Part shown: one piece after another, positions 15,604 to 24,044 of the stretch
How the letters are laid out: the number at the start of each line of letters is the position of its first letter
Position numbering within the stretch: position 1 is the stretch's first letter
NCBI GenBank assembly: GCA_021297895.1
Contig: JAJTHN010000009.1
Span: forward strand, 1-34,999
Direction: 5' to 3'
DNA length: 34,999 nt
DNA from: Phycisphaeraceae bacterium
GTDB lineage: Bacteria; Planctomycetota; Phycisphaerae; Phycisphaerales; UBA1924
Position numbers and translations under genes: made by a program
The notes under the pieces: model-generated
What the model was told of the DNA's origin: nothing
The model's database searches: none
Seen by the model: the letters and a program-made list of their open reading frames with translations, nothing else

Positions 15604-16391
15604 CCAGCCTGCCGATCATCACCGAAAACACCGCGATTCCCGCGAGCACCACCCCGCCGGGCTCGCCGGGCTCGCCCGACTCCACGCTCCTGCCGATCAG
15701 CGAAACGTTCGTCAGCGTTCAGGGCGAGGGCCTGCTCACCGGCGTTCCCAGCGTCTTCATCCGCATGAGCGGATGCAACCTCCGCTGCGCCTGGTGCGAC
15801 ACGCCGTACGCAAGCTGGGCCCCGGAGGGCACGCGCCGCTCGATCGCCGACCTCGTTGCCGAGGCCCGCGCCGCACGCGTCGGCCATGCCGTGATCACCG
15901 GCGGCGAGCCGATGCTCTTCGACGCCGTCGAGCCGCTCTGCGCCGCGCTCCGCGCCGCGGCCATCCACATCACCATCGAGACCGCCGGCACCATCGCCCG
16001 CCCGCCGACACGCCTCGCGTGCGACCTGATGAGCATCAGCCCCAAACTCGCCAGCAGCACGCCCAGGAACGACCCGCGCGACCCCACCGGCGTCTGGGCC
16101 GAGCGCCACGAGTCCCGCAGACTCAACATCCCCGCCCTCAACACGCTCATCACCGAGTACGACCACCAACTCAAGTTCGTCGTCAGCACCACGGCGGACC
16201 TCGCCGAGATCGAAGCCCTGCTCTCGCGCCTGCCCGCCGTGTCGCCGACGCGCGTGCTGCTCATGCCCGAGGGCACCGCCCCGCCGACCGCCGAAGTTCG
16301 CCAGTGGCTCGTCCGCGAGTGCGTCGCCCGCAACTGGCGGTACTGCACCCGCCTGCACATCGACCTCTTCGGCCACCTGCGAGGGACGTGA
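15600..16391 (+). CDS. queE: 7-carboxy-7-deazaguanine synthase QueE
   Basis: QueE is a radical SAM enzyme that contracts 6-carboxy-tetrahydropterin to 7-carboxy-7-deazaguanine, the QueC substrate. The 263-residue protein has ETFVSVQGEGLLTGVPSVFIR, the [4Fe-4S]-binding CxxxCxxC as Cys59, Cys63 and Cys66 (GCNLRCAWCDTPYA), VITGGEPML, IETAGT and LMSISPKL, all typical of QueE. A ~28-residue Pro/Ser/Thr-rich head before LPISETF is longer than usual. ATG 15600 overlaps the queC stop (ATGA). Order queC-queE with overlap indicates coordinated synthesis of preQ0. No preQ1 riboswitch is seen upstream of the operon. Confidence 0.97.
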   Translation: MTSLPIITENTAIPASTTPPGSPGSPDSTLLPISETFVSVQGEGLLTGVPSVFIRMSGCNLRCAWCDTPYASWAPEGTRRSIADLVAEARAARVGHAVITGGEPMLFDAVEPLCAALRAAAIHITIETAGTIARPPTRLACDLMSISPKLASSTPRNDPRDPTGVWAERHESRRLNIPALNTLITEYDHQLKFVVSTTADLAEIEALLSRLPAVSPTRVLLMPEGTAPPTAEVRQWLVRECVARNWRYCTRLHIDLFGHLRGT

Positions 16392-16563
16392 GATCACCAC
16401 GGAGACGCGGAGACACGGAGGGCGGACGGAGAGATGAAGAGATGAAGAGGGGAGGGGAGTACGGGCGGGCGACCGGGTGCCGCCGACCGCGTGAGGTCTC
16501 CGACTTCGAGTTCTGAGCTCTGGGCCTCTGAGTTCTGCACTCTCCCCCGCCCTATCCTCGCGC
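16392..16563. repeat. Intergenic region with short direct repeats
   Basis: The 172 bases between queE and the peptidase gene contain purine-rich direct repeats (GGAGACGCGGAGACACGGAG, then GAGATGAA twice) and a run of related CTGAGTTCTG / CTGAGCTCTG words at about 16503-16540. No hairpin with a T-run and no clear promoter was found. Confidence 0.5.
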
Positions 16564-18003
16564 ATGGCCACCACCCTCTCCCTGCCCAACCTTCTCGCAC
16601 ACCTCGAGCGCGATGAGCCCGCACGCATCGCCGAACTCATGGACTGGCTCCGCATCCCCAGCGTGAGCACCGATCCGGCCTTCGCCGGACACTGCCGCCG
16701 CGCCGCCGAGTGGGCCGCCGATCACCTCCGGGCCTCGGGCCTGAACGCCCAGGTCCTGCCCACCGGCACCAAGGACAAGCCCGGCCACCCCATCGTCATG
16801 GCCACCTGCGGCGATGCAACATCACCCGGCCCCCACGTACTCTTCTACGGTCATTATGATGTCCAGCCCGCCGACCCGCTTGAGCTCTGGCACAGCCCGC
16901 CCTTCGACCCCGTCCGCCGAGCCCCCGCCAAAGGCGAAGACGGCGGCGAGCGCATCATCGCCCGCGGCGCCGTCGACGACAAGGGCCAGGTCATGATGTT
17001 CCTCGCCGCGCTCCGCGCCGCGTTCGAGGCCACCGCCATCCCCGCCGGCGGCGCACGCCTGACCGTCATGCTCGAAGGCGAAGAAGAGTCCGGCTCGGCA
17101 AACCTCGAGCCCTTCGTCATGGCCCGCAAGGCCGAACTGTCAAAGTGCGACGTCTGCCTCATCAGCGACACCGGAATGCTCGGCCGGGGTAAGCCCGCCA
17201 TCACCTACGGCGTCCGCGGCCTGGCGTACACCGAAGTCGTCCTTCACGCCGCCAATCAGGACTTGCACTCGGGCCTCTGGGGCGGCCGATGCCCCAACCC
17301 CATCACCGAACTCGCCCGCGTGCTGGCCCAGCTCCACGACAAGAACCGCAAGGTGACCATCCCGGGGTTCTACAACGACGTGCGCCCGCTCAGCGCCAAG
17401 GAACGCGCCGCCTGGAAGGCCCTGAAGTTCTCCTCCGCCGCCGCGCTCAAGAAGATCGGCCTTCCCCCCGCCGCGGACATCGGCGAGAAGGGCTTCACCG
17501 CCATGGAACGCGAATGGGGCCGCCCCACCGCCGAGGTCAACGGCATCGTCGGCGGCTACACCGGCCCCGGCGCAAAGACCGTCATCCCCGCCAAAGCCAG
17601 CGCCAAAGTCTCCTTCCGCCTCGTCGCCGACCAGTCGCCCGAGAAGGTCACCAAGGCCTTCTTCAAGTGGTGCAAGGACCGCACGCCCCCCGGCTGCCGA
17701 TGGGAACTCATCGACCATCACGGCGGACCCGGCGTGACCGTCCCCATCGACAGCCCCCACCTCGCCTCCGCCGGGCGAGCGATCAAGAAGGCCACCGGCA
17801 AGGCCCCCGCGCTCATCAAGTCCGGCGGCAGCATCCCCGTCGCCGGAATGCTCAAGAAGCGCCTCGGCATCGACACCATCTTTATAGGCTTCGGTCTCGA
17901 TGACGACCGCGTCCACTCGCCAAACGAAAAGTTCGAACTCGACTGCTACCGCGCCGGCGCCCGCGCACACGCGGCGTTCCTCTGCGAACTGGCCCAGTCC
18001 TGA
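16564..18003 (+). CDS. M20 family dipeptidase/metallopeptidase
   Basis: Predicted cytoplasmic di-zinc dipeptidase of 479 residues, related to carnosinase-like and PepV-type M20 enzymes. No signal peptide is present. Metal and catalytic landmarks in order: His97 (LFYGHYDVQP) as zinc ligand with Asp99 adjacent to it, bridging Asp138 (GAVDDKGQ), catalytic and ligand glutamates at 173-174 (LEGEEESGS), an Asp in CLISDTGM, and C-terminal His451 (DDDRVHSPNE). The dimerisation/lid domain starts near YGVRGLAYTEVVLHAANQD, whose HSG follows in DLHSGLWGG. SGGSIPVAG near residue 420 is typical of the carnosinase branch. Start at ATG 16564; no obvious ribosome site. It is separated from queE by 172 bases and may have its own promoter. 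Confidence 0.95.
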   Translation: MATTLSLPNLLAHLERDEPARIAELMDWLRIPSVSTDPAFAGHCRRAAEWAADHLRASGLNAQVLPTGTKDKPGHPIVMATCGDATSPGPHVLFYGHYDVQPADPLELWHSPPFDPVRRAPAKGEDGGERIIARGAVDDKGQVMMFLAALRAAFEATAIPAGGARLTVMLEGEEESGSANLEPFVMARKAELSKCDVCLISDTGMLGRGKPAITYGVRGLAYTEVVLHAANQDLHSGLWGGRCPNPITELARVLAQLHDKNRKVTIPGFYNDVRPLSAKERAAWKALKFSSAAALKKIGLPPAADIGEKGFTAMEREWGRPTAEVNGIVGGYTGPGAKTVIPAKASAKVSFRLVADQSPEKVTKAFFKWCKDRTPPGCRWELIDHHGGPGVTVPIDSPHLASAGRAIKKATGKAPALIKSGGSIPVAGMLKKRLGIDTIFIGFGLDDDRVHSPNEKFELDCYRAGARAHAAFLCELAQS

Positions 18004-18187
18004 TACACAGCCACTCGCTCACGCCCTGACCTGCGCTCCCTCGCCGCACCCGCACCGCGCCCCCCACTGCGCTCGCTCCGCGCACGCTCTCGGCCACCCC
18101 CGCCAACCTCCGAACACCCGCATCGCCGACTTATCCGGGCCATGTTGAACCCCGAATGACGCCGGGAATCGCCTCAATTCACGACTT
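18004..18187. other. Intergenic spacer, nothing recognised
   Basis: C-rich sequence between the peptidase stop and the regulator's operator. No ORF, terminator or repeat stands out. Confidence 0.5.
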
Positions 18188-18222
18188 GACGATTGAGAAA
18201 TGTTGACACTTTCTCAATCGTC
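18188..18222. promoter_or_regulatory. Operator: 13-bp-arm perfect inverted repeat
   Basis: GACGATTGAGAAA (18188-18200) and TTTCTCAATCGTC (18210-18222) are perfect inverted repeats around a 9-base centre TGTTGACAC. The -35 box TTGACA sits exactly in the centre and the right arm covers most of the -35/-10 spacer, so a bound protein would block RNA polymerase. The adjacent HTH gene is the obvious candidate binder. As RNA it would lie upstream of the predicted start site, so it is a DNA site and not a terminator. Confidence 0.8.
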
Positions 18223-18231
18223 GAGTACGCT
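18203..18231 (+). promoter_or_regulatory. Promoter of the ArsR-like regulator, leaderless
   Basis: TTGACA (18203-18208) and TACGCT (18226-18231) are separated by exactly 17 bases. Transcription would start near 18238-18240, at the GTG start codon itself, which has no ribosome site. The transcript is therefore predicted to be leaderless. Confidence 0.65.
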
Positions 18232-18239
18232 CGTCGCGC

Positions 18240-18920
18240 GTGGCTAGAGCCCATCGAAAGTTCGTCGTCTCGCCCGAGCAGTGGAAGCTCCTGCTCTCTC
18301 CAGTCCGGGCGGAGGTCGCCGAGGCGCTCCGCCTCCTCGGCCCCAGCAGCATCGCCGACATCGCCGACATCCTCGACCGCCCCGCCGACGGGCTCTACCC
18401 CCACGTCCGCGCCCTCGTCAGCGCCGGCTTCGTCACCACCGCCGGCTCTCGCAAGCTCGGCCGCCACGTCGAAACGCTCTACGACGTCGTCGCCGACGAC
18501 TTCGTCATCGACTTCGCCGACAACACCGGCTCGGCCGAGAACGACGCCATCGTCGCCACCGGCCTGTCCTTCATGAACGCCATGTCCCGAACCCTCCGCG
18601 ACGCGGCCGACGCCCGCGTCCTGGAGTTCCATCCCGACCATCGCAACATCTCGATGAACTACGAACTCGCGTGGCTCACACCCGAGGACTTCCGGCTCGT
18701 CCGCGACCTCATCGCCCGCCTCAAGGCCGTCATGGATGCAGGCAAAGCACGCCGCACCGGCCGCTTGTACATGACCCTGGCCATGGCCGTCCCCGTCGTC
18801 CGCTCCCGCGGCGCCCGCCCGAGACAGGACCCGCCATCGTCCGACGCCGAATCTCCCCGCAAGCCACGCCGCCGCGCGACCAGCGACAAGCCGCCCAAGC
18901 GCTCCGCCGCCGCAGACTGA
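18240..18920 (+). CDS. ArsR-like winged-helix transcriptional regulator
   Basis: The 226-residue protein has an N-terminal winged-helix domain (residues ~10-85: VSPEQWKLLLSPVRAEVAEAL, SIADIADILDRPADGLYPHVRALVSAGFV, then a wing GSRKLGRHVETLYDVV), similar to ArsR/PadR-type HTH proteins. The middle (residues ~95-180) is helical and of unknown ligand. The tail (about 185-226) is basic and disordered (SPRKPRRRATSDKPPKRS). It begins with GTG 18240 directly behind a promoter that overlaps a large palindrome, so autoregulation is likely. The protease gene follows 73 bases later and may be part of the same regulated unit. No metal-binding cysteine motif is present, so it is not a metal-sensing ArsR. 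Confidence 0.85.
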   Translation: MARAHRKFVVSPEQWKLLLSPVRAEVAEALRLLGPSSIADIADILDRPADGLYPHVRALVSAGFVTTAGSRKLGRHVETLYDVVADDFVIDFADNTGSAENDAIVATGLSFMNAMSRTLRDAADARVLEFHPDHRNISMNYELAWLTPEDFRLVRDLIARLKAVMDAGKARRTGRLYMTLAMAVPVVRSRGARPRQDPPSSDAESPRKPRRRATSDKPPKRSAAAD

Positions 18921-18993
18921 CCCCTCCATCACACCCGGCGCCCGCACAAGGCGCCACCATCGCCCGCAGTCGAATTCCCAAAGGAGACTCTCG

Positions 18994-21036
18994 ATGTCCA
19001 CCCGGCCACTGCACGCTCCCACCCCCACTCGCGCCCCCGCTCGCACCAGCCCGACCATCACACCCGGCTCGCTCCTGCTCGCCGGCGGCATGGCCATCGC
19101 CCTGCTCGCCGCCGCCGCCGCGGCCCAGGCCCCCACCACCGCCCCCACGACAGCCCCCACAACCGCCGAGCCCCCGGCGACACGGACCGCCGCGGACGAT
19201 CGGATCCCCGTCCGCACCGCCGACGATCTGCCCCGCCACACTTACCCGCTCACCGGCAAAGCCATCGAGATCATCCGCGACGACGCGAAGTTCTTCGGCC
19301 TCCTCGACGCCGCACTGGCCGACGCCAAGCGCGATCTTGAGCGTTACCGCATCGATGACAGCGCGACACTCAAGGGGTATTACGATGGGATCTCCGCCGC
19401 GTACGTCGCCAAGGGCGACTTCGACACGGCCCTTTCGTACTCCGACAAGTCCCGCGCCCTTGAGACCAAGGACCAGGACCGCCTCATGCGCGGCATGACG
19501 CTCCGGGCCATCGTCGCCGCACGCCGATCGCTCGGCCTCCAGCCCGGCCAGAAGCCCGCCGACGCCGCCGCCTTCAACGAGGCCTTCAAGCGCGAACTGC
19601 GCTCCCTCGTCGAGCCCCTGCCGTACGACCTGATCAAGGACCGCCTCATCGGCGTCCGCAATCAGGCCAAGATCATCTCGCCCGGCCTCATCGAGGCATC
19701 GCTCGGCTCGGGCCTGGATCCCCTCATCGAAGCGGGCAAGGGCTCCGTCGCGGCCGAAGTCGTCGGCGCGCTCATCGAGGCCCGCGTGACGCTCAACGTC
19801 ATGCTCGACCTCATCCCCTCGATGGCCGAGGTCTACGGCACCATCATCGATGCTCGCTCCGCCGACGCCGCCAAAGCCGCCAAGGCCGCCGACAAGTGGA
19901 CCGCGCGGCTGGTCACGCTCGATGCCTCCGCCTCCGCCAAGCCCGTCGCCGTCGGCATCTGGGACTCCGGCGTCGACACCTCGCTGTTCCCCGCCAACCT
20001 CTGGACCAATAGCGCCGAAACCGCCAACGGCAAGGACGACGACAACAACGGCTTCGTCGATGATCTCCACGGCATCGCCTTCTCCCTCGATCGCAAGCCC
20101 ACCACCGGCCCGCTCGCGGACCTCTCCGGCCTTCGCGGCGACAAGCAGCAACTCCTCCGCTTCATCGCCGCGAGCATGGACATGCAGGCCGGCATCACCA
20201 ACGCGGGCGTCGAAGAGTTCCAGAATCACTACCGCTCCCTCAAGCAGGAGCAGATGCGCACCTTCACCGATGACCTGGGCCTCATGGGCTCGTACACCCA
20301 CGGCACGCACGTCGCCGGCATCGCCATCGCCGGCAACCCCTTCGCGCGTCTGGTGCACATCACCGAGAACTGGCCTTACAAGTCGATCCCCGATGAGGCC
20401 CCGACGGTCGAGATGGGCCAGCTCTGGGGCCAGAACAGCCGCGACGCCGTCGCGTACTTGCGCAAGGCCAACGTCCGCGTCGTGAACATGTCCTGGCGCG
20501 TCGGTCGCTCGGCGTTCGAGGGCATGCTCGAGGCCAAGGGTGTCGGCAACTCGCCGGAGGAGCGGGCCGAACTCTCCCGCAAGATCTTCGCCGGTCTGCG
20601 CTCGGGCCTGGAGGACGCGATCCGCTCGGCGCCGGAGATCCTCTTCGTCGCCGGCTCGGGCAACGAGGACAACGATGTGGACTTCGCCGAGTACATCCCC
20701 GCCGGGCTCCGCCTGCCCAACCTGCTGACCGTCGGCGCGGTCGACAATCAGGACCGCTTCACCGACTTTACAACCACCGGCAGCAACGTTGTGCTCTACG
20801 CCAACGGCTACCGCGTCAAGAGCGTTGTGCCCGGCGGGCAGGAGATCGAGTTCTCCGGCACGAGCATGGCCGCGCCACAGGTGACCAACCTTGTCGCCAA
20901 GATCCTCGCCCTGCGCCCGGAGCTCACGCCGGCGGAGGTCATCGACCTGCTCAAGGCTCACGCCGACCCGGTGCCCGACCGCCCGGGCCGCCTGATCATC
21001 AACCCCCGCAAGACCATCGACGCGATCGGCCGCTGA
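18994..21036 (+). CDS. Exported S8 family subtilisin-like serine protease
   Basis: ATG 18994 is preceded by AAAGGAG at 7 bases. The 680-residue product has a signal segment (LLLAGGMAIALLAAAAAAQA, ending near residue 48) and a TAP-type Thr/Pro linker. A mostly helical domain of about 240 residues (~70-310) precedes the catalytic domain. Triad: Asp324 (GIWDSGVD), His436 (HGTHVAGI), Ser624 (FSGTSMAAPQ); oxyanion Asn557 (AGSGNED). The Asp-to-His distance is unusually long (112 residues) and includes NGKDDDNNGFVDDLHG, a probable calcium-binding loop. The helical N-domain may be a propeptide or a substrate-recruiting module. Target unknown. It lies behind the ArsR-like gene and ahead of an intrinsic terminator, so the pair may be cotranscribed. 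Confidence 0.93.
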   Translation: MSTRPLHAPTPTRAPARTSPTITPGSLLLAGGMAIALLAAAAAAQAPTTAPTTAPTTAEPPATRTAADDRIPVRTADDLPRHTYPLTGKAIEIIRDDAKFFGLLDAALADAKRDLERYRIDDSATLKGYYDGISAAYVAKGDFDTALSYSDKSRALETKDQDRLMRGMTLRAIVAARRSLGLQPGQKPADAAAFNEAFKRELRSLVEPLPYDLIKDRLIGVRNQAKIISPGLIEASLGSGLDPLIEAGKGSVAAEVVGALIEARVTLNVMLDLIPSMAEVYGTIIDARSADAAKAAKAADKWTARLVTLDASASAKPVAVGIWDSGVDTSLFPANLWTNSAETANGKDDDNNGFVDDLHGIAFSLDRKPTTGPLADLSGLRGDKQQLLRFIAASMDMQAGITNAGVEEFQNHYRSLKQEQMRTFTDDLGLMGSYTHGTHVAGIAIAGNPFARLVHITENWPYKSIPDEAPTVEMGQLWGQNSRDAVAYLRKANVRVVNMSWRVGRSAFEGMLEAKGVGNSPEERAELSRKIFAGLRSGLEDAIRSAPEILFVAGSGNEDNDVDFAEYIPAGLRLPNLLTVGAVDNQDRFTDFTTTGSNVVLYANGYRVKSVVPGGQEIEFSGTSMAAPQVTNLVAKILALRPELTPAEVIDLLKAHADPVPDRPGRLIINPRKTIDAIGR

Positions 21037-21071
21037 CGCGACGCACGGAACCCACACCCCCCTCCAGGAGC

Positions 21072-21100
21072 CGTCGGCCTTCACAGGCCGACGCTTCTTT
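21072..21100 (+). terminator. Intrinsic terminator after the S8 protease
   Basis: CGTCGGCCT (21072-21080) and AGGCCGACG (21085-21093) form a 9-bp perfect stem with a TCAC loop, followed by CTTCTTT. It sits 36 bases past the protease stop, between convergent genes. In the opposite direction the hairpin lacks a T-run. Confidence 0.85.
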
Positions 21101-21190
21101 CCCGCCCCGCTCAAGTGCCGCTATCGAGCCGCGCCCGCCGGACCCGCGGCCGCGACATTGACATTCATTGCAATCGCCCGGCGCGTGCGC

Positions 21191-21916
21191 TCACCCGTGA
21201 CCCAGGTACGCCTTGCGGACCTCATCGCTGGCCGCGAGGTCCGCCGCGGGGCCGGACATGCGGACCGAGCCGGTCTCCAGCACCACGGCGTGATGGGCCA
21301 CGCGCAGGGCCATGTGGGCGTTCTGCTCGACGAGCAGGATGCTCACGCCCGCCTGGTTGATCTCGCGGATGATGCGGAAGATGGTCTGCACCAACTGCGG
21401 CGCCAGGCCGAGGCTCGGCTCATCCATCAGCAGCAGCACCGGGCGGGCCAGCAACGCGCGGCCGATGGCGAGCATCTGCTGCTCGCCGCCGCTGAGCGTC
21501 CCGGCGTTCTGCTTGAGCCGCTCCTTGATGCGCGGGAAGAGCTCGAAGACGCGGGCCTTGTCCTTCTCAACCTCGTCCGCATCGGTGCGTGTGAACGCGC
21601 CGAGGTCCAGGTTCTCCTGCACCGTCATGTTCGCGAAGATGCCGCGGCCCTCCGGGCAGTGGCACAGGCCGCGCCTGACAAGCAGATCGGGCCGCACGCC
21701 GGTGATGGGCTGGTCCTTGAAGCGGACCTGGCCCGAAGCGCGGACCATCCCGGAGATCGCGCGGAGCGTGGTCGTCTTGCCGGCGCCGTTGGCGCCGATG
21801 AGCGTGAGGATCTGGCCCTGCCGCACATCGAACGAGACGTTGTTGATCGCGCGGATCGCGCCGTACCGCACGCTGACATCGCGCACGCTCAGGATGACCG
21901 GGGGCTGATCGCTCAT
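21191..21916 (-). CDS. livF: Branched-chain amino acid type ABC transporter ATPase LivF
   Basis: One of two ATPase subunits that drive a LivHMGF-type importer at the inner membrane. The 241-residue protein has Walker A GANGAGKTT (residues 41-49), a Q-loop region, GEGRGIFANMTVQENL-type signature (CPEGRGIFANMTVQENL), ABC signature LSGGEQQMLAIGRAL, Walker B LLLMDEPSLGL and H-loop ILLVEQN. These features are typical of LivF. Its ATG overlaps the livG stop by four bases. It is the last gene of the minus-strand operon livH-livM-livG-livF. Confidence 0.96.
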   Translation of the reverse strand: MSDQPPVILSVRDVSVRYGAIRAINNVSFDVRQGQILTLIGANGAGKTTTLRAISGMVRASGQVRFKDQPITGVRPDLLVRRGLCHCPEGRGIFANMTVQENLDLGAFTRTDADEVEKDKARVFELFPRIKERLKQNAGTLSGGEQQMLAIGRALLARPVLLLMDEPSLGLAPQLVQTIFRIIREINQAGVSILLVEQNAHMALRVAHHAVVLETGSVRMSGPAADLAASDEVRKAYLGHG

Positions 21917-22722
21917 GCGGCCGGACCTCCGCCCGCGGGCGCGGGCTGGTCGGCCGCCGGCTCACCCAGGTACGCCTCGCACACGCGCGGGTCGCACTGG
22001 ATCTTCGCCGGAACGTCGAAGGCGATCGGGCACCCGTGGTCGAGGACCGTGATCTTCTCGCAGATGTCCATGACCAGGCCCATGTCGTGCTCGATCAGCA
22101 GCACCGCGAGCTTGAAGCAATCGCGGATGAACCGGATGCTCTGCGCCAGCGACTTTTTCTCGCTCGGGTTCATCCCCGCCGCGGGCTCATCGAGCAGCAG
22201 CACCTTGGGCTCCGTCGCCAGAGCGCGGCAGATCTCCAGCCGGCGCTGGTCGCCGTAGGGCAGGCTGCGGGCCTGCTCGTCGGCCAGGTGGGCCAGGTTG
22301 AACATGCCCAGCAGGTCCATCGCGCGCGTGCGCATCGCCGCTTCCTGCGCGACAAACGCGGGCGTTCGAAGCAGTGTCCGCACCAGCGCGTGGCGACCGC
22401 GCAGGTGGCAGCCGAGCATGATGTTGTCCAGCACGCTCAGTTCGCCGAAGAGCCGGATGTTCTGGAACGTGCGCGACAGCCCGGCCTTGGCGATCTGATG
22501 CGGCGGCAGGCCGGTGATCGGCCGCCCGTCGAGATGGATCGAGCCGCTCTGCGGCGTGTACACGCCCGTGAGCAGGTTGAACGCCGTGGTCTTGCCCGCG
22601 CCGTTGGGACCGATGAGCCCGTACAGGCCGCCCGCCGGAATCTGCAGCGTGAGATTCTGGCAGGCCTTGAGCCCACCGAAGGCGATCGAGATGTTGCGTG
22701 CATCCAGCAGGAACTCGCTCAT
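21913..22722 (-). CDS. livG: Branched-chain amino acid type ABC transporter ATPase LivG
   Basis: The second ATPase of the importer, 269 residues from ATG 22722, chosen because AAGGAG lies 8 bases upstream and the start overlaps the livM stop (ATGA). Walker A GPNGAGKTT (residues 38-46), AGLSRTFQNIRLFGELSVLDNIMLG (typical of LivG), signature LPYGDQRRLEICRAL (the degenerate LivG form of LSGGQ), Walker B VLLLDEPAAGMNP and H-loop LLIEHDM are present. The C-terminus is a Pro/Ala-rich tail after the CEAYLGE motif that LivG proteins share. Confidence 0.96.
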   Translation of the reverse strand: MSEFLLDARNISIAFGGLKACQNLTLQIPAGGLYGLIGPNGAGKTTAFNLLTGVYTPQSGSIHLDGRPITGLPPHQIAKAGLSRTFQNIRLFGELSVLDNIMLGCHLRGRHALVRTLLRTPAFVAQEAAMRTRAMDLLGMFNLAHLADEQARSLPYGDQRRLEICRALATEPKVLLLDEPAAGMNPSEKKSLAQSIRFIRDCFKLAVLLIEHDMGLVMDICEKITVLDHGCPIAFDVPAKIQCDPRVCEAYLGEPAADQPAPAGGGPAA

Positions 22723-24041
22723 GGCGCGGGCTCCTTGCCCGGACCGACCGCGCCCGGCCTGCGCGCGGGCTTCTCGGGCCCGAAGAGTTCCCACACTTCG
22801 CGCACGCCCAGCAGCCCGTTAGGCCGCAGAAGCATGACCAGGATCAGCAGCAGCGCGTAGAGGATCATGCGATAGTCGCTGAGCTTGACGCCCCACGCCG
22901 TCGCGAGCCACTGCGCCAAGTACGCGAAGCAGACCAGCAGCACCGGCGCGACGCTCGCCACCGCCAGCACCCGCCAGCCGCGGTTGCCCACGGCCTTGAG
23001 CAGCGCCGAGCCCACGGCCAGCGCCAGCGCGATGCCCGCCAGCGACCAAACCCCGGCGGGGCTGTTGACGATCGACTCCGGCCCGCGCAGAACCTCCGAG
23101 AGACCCGTCAGCAGCGTCGCGGCGATCGCCGTACCCGAAAGCGACCCAAGGCCGCCCAGCACGACGAAGATGATGATGTCGAACGAGCGCTGGAACCCCG
23201 CGTCCGTCGGCGAAGGGTTCACGCCCGTGTGGGCGTAGATCGCCCCGGCCACGCCGCCGAGGAACGCCGCCAGCACGAACGCGCGAACCTTGTACTTGGT
23301 CAGGTCGATGCCCATGCTCCGCGCGGCGATCTCATCCTCGCGGATGCTCAGGAACGCGCGGCCCGCGCTGGAGTTCTTGATCCGGTACGCCACGACGCAC
23401 ACCACGCCGACAAACAGCCACACCCAGAAGAGGTTCGCGTACGGCAGCACACGCTCGAAGCCGGTCGAGCCGTTGAACGGAAGGGTCGCGAGGGTCGACA
23501 GCGGCGCATCCTGGAATGCCTTTGCGTCGTAGACCTGCTTGCCGGTGAGTTCGAGCGTGACGCGGATGATCTCGCCGAAGCCGAGCGTGACGATGGCCAG
23601 GTAATCGCCGCGCAGCCGAAGGCTGGGCAGGCCGACGAGGTACCCCGCGCCGGCCGCGGCGAAGGCCCCGGCGACGATGCCCACGAGCATGAGCAGCGTG
23701 CCCTGAATCATGAAGTCATCGACATTGGCCTCGCCCCGGAAGTACAGCGACCCGTAGTACGAGAAGCCCGCGGCGACATACGCGCCGATCGCCATGAACC
23801 CGGCGTGACCCATCGAGAACTGGCCGGCGAAGCCGTTGACCACGTTCAGCGACACCGCCGCCATGACGAACACGCCCATGCGCCGGAAGACGTTGACCCA
23901 GTACTCATCGACGATCATCGGCAGGTAGTGGTGCACGCCCAGCGCCACCGCCAGACAGGCCAGCCACGGCACGAGGATCGTCGCCGGGCGAAAGGCGACG
24001 GAGCGCGGGACATCGGCGATGTTCTGGGCCAGGTTCTTCAT
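22719..24041 (-). CDS. livM: Branched-chain amino acid type ABC permease LivM
   Basis: Inner-membrane permease subunit of 440 residues with about ten hydrophobic segments. Family landmarks are SLNVVNGFAGQFSMGHAGFMAIGAY, LRLRGDYLAIVTLGFGEIIRV, AFLSIREDEIAARSMGID, KVRAFVLAAFLGGVAGAIYAH and FVVLGGLGSLSGTAIAA. It has an N-terminal extension of ~60 residues and a charged C-terminus after GLLGVREVWELF. ATG 24041 follows the livH stop by three bases, and its own stop overlaps livG, so the four genes form one transcript. Confidence 0.95.
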   Translation of the reverse strand: MKNLAQNIADVPRSVAFRPATILVPWLACLAVALGVHHYLPMIVDEYWVNVFRRMGVFVMAAVSLNVVNGFAGQFSMGHAGFMAIGAYVAAGFSYYGSLYFRGEANVDDFMIQGTLLMLVGIVAGAFAAAGAGYLVGLPSLRLRGDYLAIVTLGFGEIIRVTLELTGKQVYDAKAFQDAPLSTLATLPFNGSTGFERVLPYANLFWVWLFVGVVCVVAYRIKNSSAGRAFLSIREDEIAARSMGIDLTKYKVRAFVLAAFLGGVAGAIYAHTGVNPSPTDAGFQRSFDIIIFVVLGGLGSLSGTAIAATLLTGLSEVLRGPESIVNSPAGVWSLAGIALALAVGSALLKAVGNRGWRVLAVASVAPVLLVCFAYLAQWLATAWGVKLSDYRMILYALLLILVMLLRPNGLLGVREVWELFGPEKPARRPGAVGPGKEPAP

Positions 24042-24044
24042 GGC

